Shown: positions 31,541 to 41,933 of the stretch, piece after piece
Layout of the letters: every line of letters starts with the position of its first letter
Position numbering within the stretch: the stretch's first letter is position 1
Assembly (NCBI GenBank): GCA_001936135.1
Contig: CP012809.1
Location: forward strand, 1,413,501-1,477,500
Reading direction: 5' to 3'
From: Saccharomycopsis fibuligera x Saccharomycopsis cf. fibuligera
Taxonomy: Eukaryota > Ascomycota > Saccharomycetes > Ascoideales > Saccharomycopsidaceae
Length of the DNA: 64,000 nucleotides
Program-made: the position numbers and the translations under genes
Notes under the pieces: model-generated
The model's input: the letters and a program-made list of their open reading frames with translations, nothing else
The model's database searches: none
What the model was told of the DNA's origin: nothing

Positions 31541-31610
31541 TGTACCACTCCATCTCATCTCAGTAAAATTAAATAATAAAAAAAAAAAAAAAAAATTTTG
31601 CCGATGAGAT
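31541..31610. promoter_or_regulatory. RRPE-like and PAC-like sites upstream of RPF1
   Basis: AAAAATTTT at 31591-31599 is directly followed by GCCGATGAGAT (31600-31610), and an inverted CTCATC core lies at 31554-31559. RRPE and PAC are the established motif pair of yeast rRNA-processing genes, and RPF1 is one. The motifs are near but not perfect consensus, and CYM1 shares the spacer. Confidence 0.55.
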
Positions 31611-31794
31611 CACGAGCCCTGGTCACATTTCCGATTCTTTTCAAAAGAGCGAAATTGCAATCATGAAGAGTCGCCATCAATATATCAGAGTAAAGCACAA
31701 TCGCACTTGTATTCTCCAGTATCGCAAGTTTTTGACAATCTGTCTGTCTGATCCATTCTCTTTTTTTTTTTTTACCGTTTAGCCCTCTCCCATA

Positions 31795-34700
31795 ATGCTT
31801 AGACAAGGACTCGGGGCCTCGGTGCGTCAGTTCAAACGAAGCGCAAGCATTGCCGCCACAATAAGCGCCAAAGCCAGTGCCGCCAGCAACGCTAGCAGCA
31901 GCAACTACTACAATGCCGCCAAAGCAGCCAGAAAATACCCAGTGGGAGGTGAAATCCACGGTTTCGAAGTCAAGCGTGTCTTACCGGTGCCAGAATTTGC
32001 CTTTACTGCCGTCAATCTCCAACATAAACGTTCTGGGTTGGAATATTTGCATATTGACAGAAATGACAAGAACAATGTGTTTAGTGTTTGTTTCAAGACC
32101 AATCCGACTGACTCTACTGGTCTTCCTCACATTTTGGAACATACTACGCTTTGTGGATCTGAAAGATATCCAGTCAGAGATCCTTTTTTCAAGATGTTAA
32201 ACCGTTCATTGTCCAATTTCATGAATGCCATGACGGGCCATGATTATACATTCTATCCATTTTCTACCACCAACGTGAAAGATTATGAAAATTTGCGTAG
32301 TATTTACCTTGATGCTGTTTTCAATCCATTGTTGTCTAGACTGGACTTTTACCAAGAAGGATGGCGTTTAGAAAACGAAAAACCAGATGACAAGTCCTCG
32401 CCAATAACTTTTAAAGGGGTGGTTTATAATGAAATGAAGGGACAATATTCTAATGCTTCTTATTTGTTTTACATCAATTTTTTGAATAGCATTTACCCAA
32501 GTTTGCATATTTCTGGTGGTGATCCAAAACAAATCACCAATTTGACTCATGAAGATCTTACTGATTTCCATGCTAGCAGATACCATCCATCTAATGCTAA
32601 AGTGTTTTCGTATGGTGATATTCCATTGGCCAATAACTTGGAATATTTGAGCAAACAAATACAAACTTTTGGTAAACGCGGTAGCTCCAATTCCAGCAAT
32701 ATTAGGCAACCAATCAATTTGTCCAAGTCAAAGGAAGTGGTCACCGAGGGACCAGTGGATCCAACTTTGCCTCAGGATAAACAACTAAAAGCATCCTTGA
32801 CTTGGTTTGTTGGTCATCCAGATAACGTCTATGAGACTTTTTGCTGGAGACTTTTGAGCAGTTTGCTTTTAGATGGGCACTCATCCCCATTTTTTCAAAA
32901 ATTAATTGAAACAGGGGTTGGTAATGATTATAGTGTTAACTCTGGAGCTGACTCCACTACTGATTTGAACAGTTTCACCGTTGGATTGCAAGGTTTGGCA
33001 GAAGCTGATGTTGCTAAATTTGAACAAACTGTTAATAAAATTCTTGAAGAAAAAGCAGTTTCTGGGTTTGAAGAACATCGTGTTGAGGCACTCTTAAGGC
33101 AAATTGAATTGAGCAAAAAAGATAAAAAATCTGATTTTGGGTTGAATTTATTATCATCCATCGTTCCTGGTTGGGTCAATAAAGTTGACCCATTTGATCA
33201 ATTAGCCTTCGATGACATTGTCGAAGAGTTCAAAATCAATTACAAATCTTCTGGTGGTAAACTTTTTCAAAACTTGATCAAAGAGCATCTTCTCAATAAA
33301 CCAGTTTTCAAATTTGTCATGAAACCTAATGCCGATTTTGAAAAGAATGTTGTTAAGGAAGAAGAAGAACGTCTCAACAAGAAACTTCAAGCATTAGATG
33401 AGGACGATAAAGAAATTATTTATCAACGTGGTTTACAATTGCTCGAGCAACAAACTGGTGAAGAAGATTTGTCTTGTTTGCCAACATTAAGCGTGGCTAA
33501 TGATATTCCAAGACAAGGTGACAGAACTCCAGTTGAAGTTGGTGACGCAACTGTTGCTAGTGATAGTACTACTCATTACAAATTGCTCAAGAGAGTCACT
33601 GATACCAACGGCTTACTTTATTTCAGAGTCCAAAAAAGTTTGAATGGTCGTATTCCACCACACTTATTGCCATATTTGCCATTGTTCTCTGATTGTCTTT
33701 TGAACTTGGGCACCACTAACAAATCAATGGAACAATTAGAAGATGACATCAAGTTATACACCGGTGGCCTTAATTCATCCATTTATGTTAAACCAGGCAT
33801 CCAAAACAACTTGGTGCCTGAATTATTTTGGGAAATTCGTGGGGTCTCATTGAATTCCCAAATTGGCAAAATTTACGATCTTTGGAGCGAAATTCTTAAT
33901 GAGGTAGACTTCACTAGTGCAGATAAATTGGAAAAATTGAAGACTTTGATCAAATCACTTAATGCTAATAGTGTTTCTGAAATTGCTAGCTCGGGCCATT
34001 CCTTTGCCAGATCTTTTGCTGGTGCATCATTGTCACCGGTGAAAGAATTGGGAGAATATTTGAACGGGGTTAGTCAAATTAGATTCCTCAATAAATTGAA
34101 TAGCATTGCGGACGATGAAGAAGCCTTAAGAAATGAAATTGTGCCAAAATTGGTAGAATTGAAAGAATTGATTATTAATAATACTGATTTCAAATTTGGT
34201 CTAATTGGTGATGCAGAAACCGTTGCTAGTAATTCTTCTCAAATTGACAAATTTCTCACTAATTTGCCAAAGGACACTAAGCAAAGCAATCCAGTGGAAG
34301 CTCACAATTATCATGATCCAGCCTACCTTGCCAAGTTGCGTCTCGAGTTCAATAGCGATGCCCTCCAACAGCAAAAGCCAACTCTCCTCAAGTTGCCATA
34401 CCAGGTTTCCTATGCATCCATGGGTCTCCTTAGCGGCAACACCAACTATCTTTCCAAAGACAGCGCTGCATTACAAGTAGTTTCCCAACTCCTTACTTTC
34501 AAGCACTTACACAAAGAAGTCCGCGAGAAAGGTGGTGCATACGGCGGCGGTATCAGATTTGGTGGAGTAGACGGCCTCTTTGGCTACTATTCCTACCGTG
34601 ATCCAAACCCATTGCGTACTGTTTCAATTTTCCAAAATGCCGGGAAGTGGGCCGTTGAGAATGACTGGACCGGGGAGAACTTGAATGAAGCCAAGTTGAC

Positions 34701-34944
34701 TATTTTCCAAAGCATTGACGCACCAATGGACGTCAAGAGTGAAGGAATGGCGTTGTTTAGAGACGGGATTGATGAGGATATGAGACAGTTGAGAAGGGAG
34801 AACTTGCTTGACGTGACGATTGAAGATGTTAAGAACGTGGCGGAGAAATACTTGGTTGGTGGGAAAGACAGTGGTAGCGTGGCTGTGATTGGACCAAAGC
34901 TTGATGAGTATGATGAGAATGCTTGGAACATTGTTGATTTTTAA
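31795..34944 (+). CDS. CYM1: Mitochondrial presequence protease Cym1 (M16C metallopeptidase)
   Basis: 1049 residues. Cym1/PreP degrades cleaved presequence peptides in mitochondria. A long N-terminal targeting region (MLRQGLGASVRQFKRSASIA, Ala/Ser-rich to about 45) precedes the mature enzyme. The inverted zinc motif HILEH sits near residue 112 (GLPHILEHTTLCGS) and the third ligand in NEMKGQYSN near 212. DPFFKMLNRSLSNFMNAMTGHDYTFYPFST is highly typical of the M16C group. The C-terminal half carries the RExGGAYGGG motif (VREKGGAYGGGIRFG, about 905-920) and the substrate-binding FSYRDPN-like segment GYYSYRDPNP. Length agrees with family (about 990). Confidence 0.95.
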   Translation: MLRQGLGASVRQFKRSASIAATISAKASAASNASSSNYYNAAKAARKYPVGGEIHGFEVKRVLPVPEFAFTAVNLQHKRSGLEYLHIDRNDKNNVFSVCFKTNPTDSTGLPHILEHTTLCGSERYPVRDPFFKMLNRSLSNFMNAMTGHDYTFYPFSTTNVKDYENLRSIYLDAVFNPLLSRLDFYQEGWRLENEKPDDKSSPITFKGVVYNEMKGQYSNASYLFYINFLNSIYPSLHISGGDPKQITNLTHEDLTDFHASRYHPSNAKVFSYGDIPLANNLEYLSKQIQTFGKRGSSNSSNIRQPINLSKSKEVVTEGPVDPTLPQDKQLKASLTWFVGHPDNVYETFCWRLLSSLLLDGHSSPFFQKLIETGVGNDYSVNSGADSTTDLNSFTVGLQGLAEADVAKFEQTVNKILEEKAVSGFEEHRVEALLRQIELSKKDKKSDFGLNLLSSIVPGWVNKVDPFDQLAFDDIVEEFKINYKSSGGKLFQNLIKEHLLNKPVFKFVMKPNADFEKNVVKEEEERLNKKLQALDEDDKEIIYQRGLQLLEQQTGEEDLSCLPTLSVANDIPRQGDRTPVEVGDATVASDSTTHYKLLKRVTDTNGLLYFRVQKSLNGRIPPHLLPYLPLFSDCLLNLGTTNKSMEQLEDDIKLYTGGLNSSIYVKPGIQNNLVPELFWEIRGVSLNSQIGKIYDLWSEILNEVDFTSADKLEKLKTLIKSLNANSVSEIASSGHSFARSFAGASLSPVKELGEYLNGVSQIRFLNKLNSIADDEEALRNEIVPKLVELKELIINNTDFKFGLIGDAETVASNSSQIDKFLTNLPKDTKQSNPVEAHNYHDPAYLAKLRLEFNSDALQQQKPTLLKLPYQVSYASMGLLSGNTNYLSKDSAALQVVSQLLTFKHLHKEVREKGGAYGGGIRFGGVDGLFGYYSYRDPNPLRTVSIFQNAGKWAVENDWTGENLNEAKLTIFQSIDAPMDVKSEGMALFRDGIDEDMRQLRRENLLDVTIEDVKNVAEKYLVGGKDSGSVAVIGPKLDEYDENAWNIVDF

Positions 34945-35689
34945 TTGAAAGCGATTGATTCTCATTATTCATTTAGACAATTTTTCAATTTTTCAATTTT
35001 TAATTTTTAATTTTTAATTTTTTTTATTTTTTTATTTTTTTTTTTTTTGCTTTCTCATCATTTGTTTTTGCATTGTTAGTTTGATGTTGGATCTTGTTTT
35101 CATATTTATACATTTCTCGTATTCTTTGTCTGATAGAAAGAATTTCTGATGCGATAGCGTTCTTGTAAATAAATAAACTAAAAATTACTTTTGGTTATAA
35201 CTTTTTTTTTTTCTTTTTTTTTTTGCGTTGTTATTGTTTTTTGTGCCTACGCAATACTGCTCAACCATACTAAGGAAGACGTAACCATTGCCATATATCA
35301 TATATTAAAATGAAATGACGACTAAAACGAAGGTCGAAAAACTGGATCGGCAGCAATGATGGGACTGAAAACTAAGACTCTCAAACAAAAAAAAAAAAGA
35401 AAGAAAAAAAAAATAAAGAAACCACGATGCAAAATGTTGATGTATGAAGATTATTGTCTGTATGTTCATGACAATGAATACAGCCAACCGACAAAAAACG
35501 CCATTCTCAATAATATATAAAAGGTAAATAAAAACTGATAAAAAGAAGAAAGAAAAAAACAAAAATTGTTGAAAATAAATAATAATTTTTAATGTTACAG
35601 GAAAAGATAAGTAAACAAACAAATAAAAACTATTCATTGCACTTTTTTGCTTTTTTTTTTTTTTTTTTTTATAGTGAAAATCACTGAAT
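34945..35689. other. Convergent 3' region CYM1 / ERV25
   Basis: 745 bp of very AT-rich sequence with TTTTTAATTTTTAATTTTT repeats at about 34980-35050 and further T and A runs. Open frames here are low-complexity Phe/Leu/Lys artefacts. No gene seen. Confidence 0.55.
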
Positions 35690-36319
35690 TTACAAAATGT
35701 GCTTAGCTCTGAAATAGTTTCTCAAGTAATTGACTTGCCAGGCTCCCAAAGAAACAAGTAAAAGAATTGCACAAAGAGAGAAATTTTTAACTCTAGCATT
35801 AGTGGATTCATTAGTATCTCTTAATCTTTCTTCTCTTCTTTTCAAGTAATTCAACTCGTCAACAAGTTCGTCGGTTAATTCTTCGATTCTTCTCAATTCC
35901 ACTTCAGCCGGTTTTAATTTTTCAGCAGCTTGAATAGCATTCCAGTCTCTAGCAGCAGAGCCAGCTTCAATATCCAATTCGATTTCTCTAAACAAGTTTC
36001 TACCTCTGTGAGCTGCGGTATTTTCAAAACAGACGTCAAACGCGGCATTGGCATGAGAAGTGAAAGCGACTCTGACATTACCAGCAAAATCCTTCTTCTT
36101 ACGGTATTCATTGCCAACACTGTCAACAATGTAGAAATTTAGCACTTGGCCATCGCCCACACGGCCAGATGAATGAAGTTTGACCACCACAAGTTGATTT
36201 TCAGTTATGAAATCTCTGACGCAAAAAGGTTCGCTGCCGGATGGTAAAGCAGGAACATCGAATCGCAAAGCAGACGCCAAGGATATAAAGAAGCAAAACA
36301 ATATTGTGGATAAGTGCAT
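35690..36319 (-). CDS. ERV25: p24-family COPII cargo receptor Erv25
   Basis: 209 residues from the ATG at 36319 ([20 protein letters not shown]); the frame runs 20 codons further without a suitable ATG. Erv25 forms the p24 complex with Emp24 and cycles between ER and Golgi, helping GPI-anchored cargo into COPII vesicles. Layout: signal peptide; GOLD domain (about 19-105) with the disulphide pair in PFCVRDF and FDVCFEN; coiled coil ([25 protein letters not shown]); one transmembrane helix ([20 protein letters not shown]); and cytosolic tail [10 protein letters not shown]. Such a tail, with aromatic and terminal hydrophobic residues, is like that of Erv25 and the p24-delta group. Confidence 0.92.
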   Translation of the reverse strand: MHLSTILFCFFISLASALRFDVPALPSGSEPFCVRDFITENQLVVVKLHSSGRVGDGQVLNFYIVDSVGNEYRKKKDFAGNVRVAFTSHANAAFDVCFENTAAHRGRNLFREIELDIEAGSAARDWNAIQAAEKLKPAEVELRRIEELTDELVDELNYLKRREERLRDTNESTNARVKNFSLCAILLLVSLGAWQVNYLRNYFRAKHIL

Positions 36320-37260
36320 TGTGGAGCGTAACTGTTGTTGTTGTTGTGATTTGGTTATTGATCTAGAGTAAAGTTGCAAGCCAGTGGATATAGGAAATTT
36401 TCTTGAGTGTTCCGGTATGCCTTGATGATTAATTGATAATTGATCAGTGTCTAAGTTTGCAGGTGCTCTTCTTTACAGATCAAGTAAGAGTTGCTGGCTA
36501 GTACACTTTATCTTGGTGTACTGATTTTAGCTTTGGTGGTCTTGATTCCTGCTTCCTGTTTCCTGCTTTTTTTTTTTTTTTTTTGTTGTTTTACTAGCAG
36601 TGGCTTTGAAAATTTCCGCGATTTCGCTGCGTGGCCAGTTTGTGCCCGAGCGCCTTTGGTGGGTTCTAAGGGAGGGTGACCTCTGGTGCTGTGCTTATGT
36701 AAACACTGAGTAATGGGTTATGCGATTGTGACACCCCCGCTTTCCAAAAACAAGAAAACAATGCAACACCCCTCATTCCCAATGCAGTAAGAGTGTCAAA
36801 GATATGGTATATATATGTATACATATACCATATATGAAATGGATGTTTATTGCCTTTGTCCATTTCATTCCATCTTATCTTGCATGCTGGCAGAGAGAGC
36901 TGCTGTTGTCTATCCTCCTGTGAGCATAACTAGTCTGTTTGCTGAAAATTGGGCAGGTGGTGGTCCGATGTGGTGCGTCCAGGGAGTGTACCCTGCTCAC
37001 TTGATTCTGGCGGTGGTGGCAGCCGAGTGTTTTTTGTTTTTTAAAAAAAAAAAAAAAAAATCTCTTTTATTTTAAGATTAAATTTTCTTATCAGTTTGAG
37101 TGAGCACGAGTCGCAGCTTACCACCACGTCGCCCCAAACAGCTGGCACTCAGTCTCACCTTCTCTCACTAAAGAAGCCAAACAACCCCTCCGCAATTAGC
37201 GTATATTATTTCTTATCGCATTCTGTCCCGCCTGGGCATCTGCTTAGCTCCCGCAGTGGT
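36320..37260. other. Divergent spacer ERV25 / GLN1 (distal part)
   Basis: No gene supported. A TATATATGTATACATATACCATATA palindrome-like AT stretch lies near 36808-36835, T runs near 36567-36583 and an A run at 37043-37059. Short frames lack support. Confidence 0.5.
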
Positions 37261-37450
37261 GATTGGCCGATAACAAGTCGCCAATTTCTGCCCTTTTTGC
37301 TAGTTTAGTCTCATGCTAGTGAGTAATTACCACAAGTGCTTAGTGTAAAGCAGATAGATACACTGATAGCTAGATGTATAGATAAACAGCTACGGGCGTT
37401 TGGGTTTGGTGGACAGGTGTATAAATACCTCTCTCTCTCTCTCTCTCTGC
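37261..37450 (+). promoter_or_regulatory. GLN1 promoter: GATA cluster, CCAAT, TATA box, CT tract
   Basis: GATA cores lie at 37269-37272 (GATAA), 37353-37356, 37357-37360, 37365-37368 and 37381-37384. An inverted CCAAT (ATTGG) is at 37262-37266. TATAAATA at 37420-37427 is followed by a CT repeat (37429-37448). Nitrogen-responsive GATA factors (Gln3/Gat1 type) controlling glutamine synthetase are established in yeasts. The spacing to the ATG at 37602 suits a core promoter plus leader. Confidence 0.65.
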
Positions 37451-37601
37451 CTTTACCTTTTCCTCCTGTTTTTTTTGGTTTTGCTTCTTGTTCATTGTAG
37501 TTGTTTGTTTGCGTTTTGGCCCCAAACCATCCCCAGGACCTTTCCCAAAGCAACAAAGCAAAAAGCTTGAAGCTGTTATTCACTCACTACACCTAGTCCA
37601 C

Positions 37602-38705
37602 ATGTCTGAAAACACTGCAGTTTTGCAAAAATACCTCGACTTGCCTCAACATGGCAAAGTCATTGCCGAGTACATTTGGATCGACGGCACCGGCAATCTT
37701 CGTTCCAAGGGCAAGACTCTTTCCAGCAAGGTGAGCTCTCTCGACGATTTGCCCGAATGGAACTTTGACGGGTCCTCAACCAACCAGGCCCCTGGCCACA
37801 ATAGCGATGTCTACTTGCGCCCCGTTGCGTACTATCCGGACCCATTCAGAAAAGGCGACAACATCTTGGTCTTGTCGGAGTGCTGGAACAGCGACGGGAC
37901 GCCAAACAAGTACAACCACCGCCATGCTTGCCAGAAATTGATGGCTGCCCACGAAGACCAGAAGATCTGGTTCGGCATTGAGCAAGAGTACACTTTATTT
38001 GACCAGTTCGACCAAGTTTACGGGTGGCCTAAAGGCGGGTTCCCTGCGCCTCAGGGCCCATACTACTGCGGTGTTGGTGCTGGCAAAGTGTACGCCAGAG
38101 ATGTGATTGAAGCACACTATCGGGCCTGTCTTTACACCGGGGTGCAAATCTCGGGGATCAATGCAGAAGTCATGCCATCGCAGTGGGAGTTCCAAGTGGG
38201 GCCAAGCGAGGGAATTGAGATGGGGGACCAGTTGTGGATTGCTAGATATTTGTTGCACCGTATTGCAGAAGAGTTCAACGTTAAGATCTCCTTCCATCCA
38301 AAGCCACTTGCCAAGGGAGACTGGAACGGCGCTGGGTGCCATACCAATGTCTCCACCGAGGCAATGAGACAGCCGGGCGGAATGAAGTACATTGACGAAG
38401 CTATTGAGAAATTGTCCAAGAGACATAAGGAGCATATCGCATTGTATGGTTCCGATAACGACCAGAGATTGACGGGGAAGCATGAGACTGCTAGCGTTGA
38501 CACCTTTTTGTCTGGAGTGGCTAACAGAGGGGCAAGTATCAGAATTCCTAGATCAGTGGCCAAGGAAGGGTATGGGTATTTTGAAGATAGAAGACCAGCT
38601 TCCAATATTGACCCATACTTGGTTACCGGGATCATGGTGGAAACTGTTTGCGGGTCAGTTAGCGATGTTGACATGTCAAAGGAGTTTGCTAGAGAGTCTG
38701 AGTAG
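37602..38705 (+). CDS. GLN1: Glutamine synthetase
   Basis: 367 residues. Condenses glutamate and ammonia with ATP to glutamine, the main nitrogen-assimilation step in the cytosol. The start is the ATG of [20 protein letters not shown]; the frame is open 38 codons upstream, but without ATG and unlike the family. Eukaryotic type II motifs in order: [29 protein letters not shown] (ATP-site Asp-Gly-Ser-Ser), [11 protein letters not shown] (metal-binding Glu), [32 protein letters not shown], and the [23 protein letters not shown] active-site region. Length equals that of S. cerevisiae within a few residues. No CTG codon was found in frame. Confidence 0.97.
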   Translation: MSENTAVLQKYLDLPQHGKVIAEYIWIDGTGNLRSKGKTLSSKVSSLDDLPEWNFDGSSTNQAPGHNSDVYLRPVAYYPDPFRKGDNILVLSECWNSDGTPNKYNHRHACQKLMAAHEDQKIWFGIEQEYTLFDQFDQVYGWPKGGFPAPQGPYYCGVGAGKVYARDVIEAHYRACLYTGVQISGINAEVMPSQWEFQVGPSEGIEMGDQLWIARYLLHRIAEEFNVKISFHPKPLAKGDWNGAGCHTNVSTEAMRQPGGMKYIDEAIEKLSKRHKEHIALYGSDNDQRLTGKHETASVDTFLSGVANRGASIRIPRSVAKEGYGYFEDRRPASNIDPYLVTGIMVETVCGSVSDVDMSKEFARESE

Positions 38706-39837
38706 TCGGCTGCGGAGCAGTTTACTAGTTTGTGTTTTTTACCATTATCATTATTATTACTCTTTTTATTCTTTTTTATTTTTGTTATGTGTGCAATAGA
38801 AGCTTAGACTGCTTTTCTGTTTATGTTGTGCCGGCGTGTTTAGACGTGAAGAGGCATGCATATTTGCTAGATGTAGGTAGGCTTGACTCTCAAGAGGCAA
38901 AATAGTCAACAGCGGAAAGAGCATAAAAAGCGGTACAACTGGCACCATCAGCACAGCTATGACTCCCCCATGTCACTATCAGAACTGTAGCGGTATACAA
39001 AATGTTACATAAATGTTATATACACGAATAATGTGTACCTCCTAGTGTACCGTGCGTGTGGGTCCGTGCCAGTGATTTCCATGGGATGGGGGGGATAGCA
39101 GATGACTTGTAGAACTCTGATCACTAGCTGGATTATCCTGTTTTGCCTGAATATGTGTATGTCGTGGCTACGTACGTCGCTGTTTGTTTTTTGTTGTTTC
39201 TTTTGCTCTTTCTGGATTGCCAGAGACTTGTAGATGATGAGAGATGAGGAGTGAATTGAAGCTGTCTCGTCTCGGCCGGCCAGGGCAACCCCGGGGGAGG
39301 CACAGCGGTGGAGACACTATTATAGTAACTATAATAGTACAAACCATCATTAGTGGACAAGTGGACAAGTGGACACCATGGTCTTTCTTTCCTCTGGCCT
39401 CTATCAGCGAGCACCATTGCTGGTGTTGCTGCGTAGTCCGTGGCTTACTCTCTCGCTTTCTCTCTCTCTCTCTCTCGCTCTCTCTCCAAATCTGCTTTGC
39501 TTCCCTTTGAAAAATTTCTACGCGGAGCTCCTGAAAAAAAAAAAAAAAAAAAAAAAGTAAAAAAAACAACAACAACAACAACACACGCGATAATCTTCTT
39601 TTTCCTCCTCCTCCTTTCTCTCAGCCTCAGCCTCCTGCCTTGCTGACTTTTCCACCACCCGTTTTTCCTCTTCCTCTTCCTCTTCCTCTTCCTCTTCCTC
39701 TTCCTCTTCCTTCCACCTCTCCTTCTCGAAGTTTTTATCTCTCTTCCCCCTCCCTTTTATCCCTCCACCCCCCTTATCCTCTTCCTCTTCCTCTTCTTCA
39801 TCTTCCTCCTTCCAACCTCATATACACTCCCTTCGCT
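38706..39837. other. Intergenic GLN1 - KRE2 with CT-rich leader
   Basis: T-rich GLN1 3' flank, then nothing recognised until about 39430. From there TCTCTC (39455-39486), an A run (39533-39556), CAACAACAA, and a CTTCCT hexamer array (about 39668-39712 and 39778-39800) form a long pyrimidine-rich leader before the mannosyltransferase ATG. The frame stays open through this leader only because of the hexamer repeat. Confidence 0.6.
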
Positions 39838-41229
39838 ATGGCCAGATCAAACGCTAGGTTGATCAGGTTCGCCGCCTTTGTTGCCGCTATCTTGCTATGT
39901 GGTGTCATATTAACCAAGGGCTCCGACACCCAGTACATTCCTCTGTCCAAGGACTTTGGCTTGAACACCGATACCTCGTCCGACTCATACAACAGTGCTA
40001 AACAGCAAGCCGCCGCCGCCGCCGCTGGTGGCAATGCTGCTCCTGCTGCTGGCGCTGCTGGCGCTGCTGGTGAAAAATCATCTTCCAATATCGGTTCCAG
40101 CTCTCAAGGTGCTGCTGCTGCTGCCAATGCGCCAGCTAGCCCAAAGTCTGGCTCCTCTTCCTCCAAATCAGCCACCAACGCTGGCAAGACCATTGTCGAT
40201 GAGAACGGTCTCAAGAAAACTTACTACCAAGAACCGCTCGTTGACGAAAGCGAAAAAGTCAGTGCCACGTTTGTCACTTTGGCTAGAAACAGCGATCTTT
40301 GGCAGCTTGCTGAGTCCATCAGACACATTGAAGACAGATTCAACAGAAAGTTCCATTACGACTGGGTCTTCTTGAATGACGACGACTTTTCTGAAGAATT
40401 CAAGACTCTCACTTCTACATTGGTGTCCGGAAAAACCAAGTATGGTAAAATTGACAAGGAACACTGGGGATTCCCTGAATGGATTGACAAGGCTAAAGCT
40501 GCCAAGACCAGAGAGGAAATGAGAGAGAAGAAAGTCATCTATGGTGACTCCATTCCATACAGACACATGTGCAGATACGAATCCGGTTTCTTTTACAGAC
40601 ACCCACTAATGATGGAGTATGAATACTACTGGAGAGTCGAACCAGATGTCAAGATCTTTTGCGACGTCAATTACGACGTGTTCAAATTCATGAAGGATAA
40701 CAACAAGTCATATGGCTTTACCATCACTTTGCCAGAGTACCATGAAACCATTCCTACTTTGTGGAAAGAAACTAAAGCGTTCATTGAAGCCAACCCACAA
40801 TACTTGCCAGAAAACAACATGTTGGACTTTGTCAGTGATGACGGTGGCAACTCTTACAATATGTGCCACTTTTGGTCTAATTTCGAAGTTGGATCTCTAA
40901 AGTTCTGGAGATCAGAAGCATACACCAAGTACTTTGAGCATTTGGACAAAGCCGGTGGCTTTTTCTACGAAAGATGGGGTGATGCTCCAGTCCATTCTAT
41001 TGCCGCTTCTTTGTTTTTGCCAAGAGACCAAATCCACTTCTTTGGCGACGTTGGCTACTACCACGTTCCTTTCAATAACTGTCCAGTGGATAAAAAGACC
41101 AGACTCGCCAACAACTGCGCCTGTGACCCAAAAACTGACTTTACTTGGAAAGACTATTCCTGTACTTCAAAGTTCCACAGTATTAACAACTTGAAGCGTC
41201 CTGAAGGCTGGGAACAATACGCTGGTTGA
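39838..41229 (+). CDS. KRE2: Alpha-1,2-mannosyltransferase, Kre2/Mnt1 family (GT15)
   Basis: 463-residue Golgi type II membrane enzyme that adds alpha-1,2-mannose from GDP-mannose to O- and N-linked glycans of wall proteins. The start is the ATG of MARSNARLIRF. Residues 12-27 are the signal-anchor helix (FAAFVAAILLCGVIL), followed by an Ala/Ser-rich stem to about 120. The catalytic domain carries VSATFVTLARNSDLWQL, RKFHYDWVFLNDDDF, YYWRVEPDVKIFCD, CHFWSNFEVGSLKFWRS and FYERWGDAPVHSIAASLFLP, all GT15 signatures. The Glu of NFEVG fits the proposed catalytic residue of Mnt1. Cys residues near the end (NNCPV, NNCACDP, YSCTS) match the conserved pairs. Paralogue assignment (MNT1, MNT2, KTR) is uncertain. 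Confidence 0.92.
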   Translation: MARSNARLIRFAAFVAAILLCGVILTKGSDTQYIPLSKDFGLNTDTSSDSYNSAKQQAAAAAAGGNAAPAAGAAGAAGEKSSSNIGSSSQGAAAAANAPASPKSGSSSSKSATNAGKTIVDENGLKKTYYQEPLVDESEKVSATFVTLARNSDLWQLAESIRHIEDRFNRKFHYDWVFLNDDDFSEEFKTLTSTLVSGKTKYGKIDKEHWGFPEWIDKAKAAKTREEMREKKVIYGDSIPYRHMCRYESGFFYRHPLMMEYEYYWRVEPDVKIFCDVNYDVFKFMKDNNKSYGFTITLPEYHETIPTLWKETKAFIEANPQYLPENNMLDFVSDDGGNSYNMCHFWSNFEVGSLKFWRSEAYTKYFEHLDKAGGFFYERWGDAPVHSIAASLFLPRDQIHFFGDVGYYHVPFNNCPVDKKTRLANNCACDPKTDFTWKDYSCTSKFHSINNLKRPEGWEQYAG

Positions 41230-41781
41230 GCTTGCGTGGTTCTTCTCACTGAATGTATACATAGTTTCACTTTTATTTTTTATTTTTTATTTTTTTTTTT
41301 TTTTTGTTTAGCAATTATTGCCAAAGCACTACAAAGGAGAAGATAATATACCTTTTTCATTGTCTGAATTTATAGCTATCTTTTTTTCTCTCACTGTTTT
41401 ACTTGTTATTTACACATTATCACTATTGATTTCAATATTACTATCACGTTTATTACCTTTATAAATCCTCTTTGGGGGGGTCCTTTATGGTAGCCAGCTG
41501 GCACATACAATAGCAATCAAAGGAATGGTTTCGTTTTAGCTCACTTAGTTTTGTCACAATATTGAACGGGTGTATGTACAATTTGGAAAAGTAAGCGATA
41601 CCTAATACCTGCAACCTAGCGCATGCCTATGCTACTATCAGTAGCGCGGCACAGTGCTCGTCCTTTTTATTGCCATAATGATTATCCACGCAATGGCCAG
41701 AGTTCTGATTAAACGCGAACAAAAAAAAAAAGAGAGAGAACAGACCGTCCTACCACGGGTTCGCACGTGGAATAAAAAAAC
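41230..41781. other. 3' flank of KRE2, no gene seen
   Basis: AT-rich spacer with TTTTTATTTTTTATT repeats near 41270-41303 and a G run near 41473-41480. A short frame over 41654-41878 is the tRNA-Ala region read through and has no support. Confidence 0.55.
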
Positions 41782-41854
41782 TGGACGAGTTGGGAATCGA
41801 ACCCAAGACCTCTCCCATGCTAAGGGAGCGCGCTACCAACTACGCCACACGCCC
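41782..41854 (-). tRNA. tRNA-Ala (AGC)
   Basis: 73-nt tRNA on the minus strand, nearly identical to the yeast consensus: acceptor GGGCGTG with CTCGTCC, discriminator A, D-arm GGCGTAGTTGGTAGC, anticodon arm CTCCC-TTAGCAT-GGGAG giving AGC. No intron. The LINE insertion's target duplication begins 58 bp upstream of its 5' end. Confidence 0.97.
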
Positions 41855-41912
41855 TTTTTGGGGTTTTTGGAACAGTAAATTAAAACAACAGTTGTACATT
41901 TGGTTTCATTGG

Positions 41913-41933
41913 TCCTATATCTATTTCAAATCC
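41913..41933. repeat. Left copy of 21-bp direct repeat flanking the LINE
   Basis: Begins TCCTATATC and ends TCAAATCC; identical over 21 bases to 47900-47920, with differing bases on both sides. It fits a target-site duplication of the LINE between the two copies. Confidence 0.7.

Noticed and set aside
37995-38674. Two antisense frames of 162 and 180 codons over GLN1
   Set aside because: Open because of the codon bias of a highly expressed gene; no independent evidence.
39640-39837. N-terminal extension of KRE2 rich in PLPLPLPL
   Set aside because: It is a CTTCCT hexamer in the leader with no ATG; the ATG at 39838 begins a proper signal anchor.
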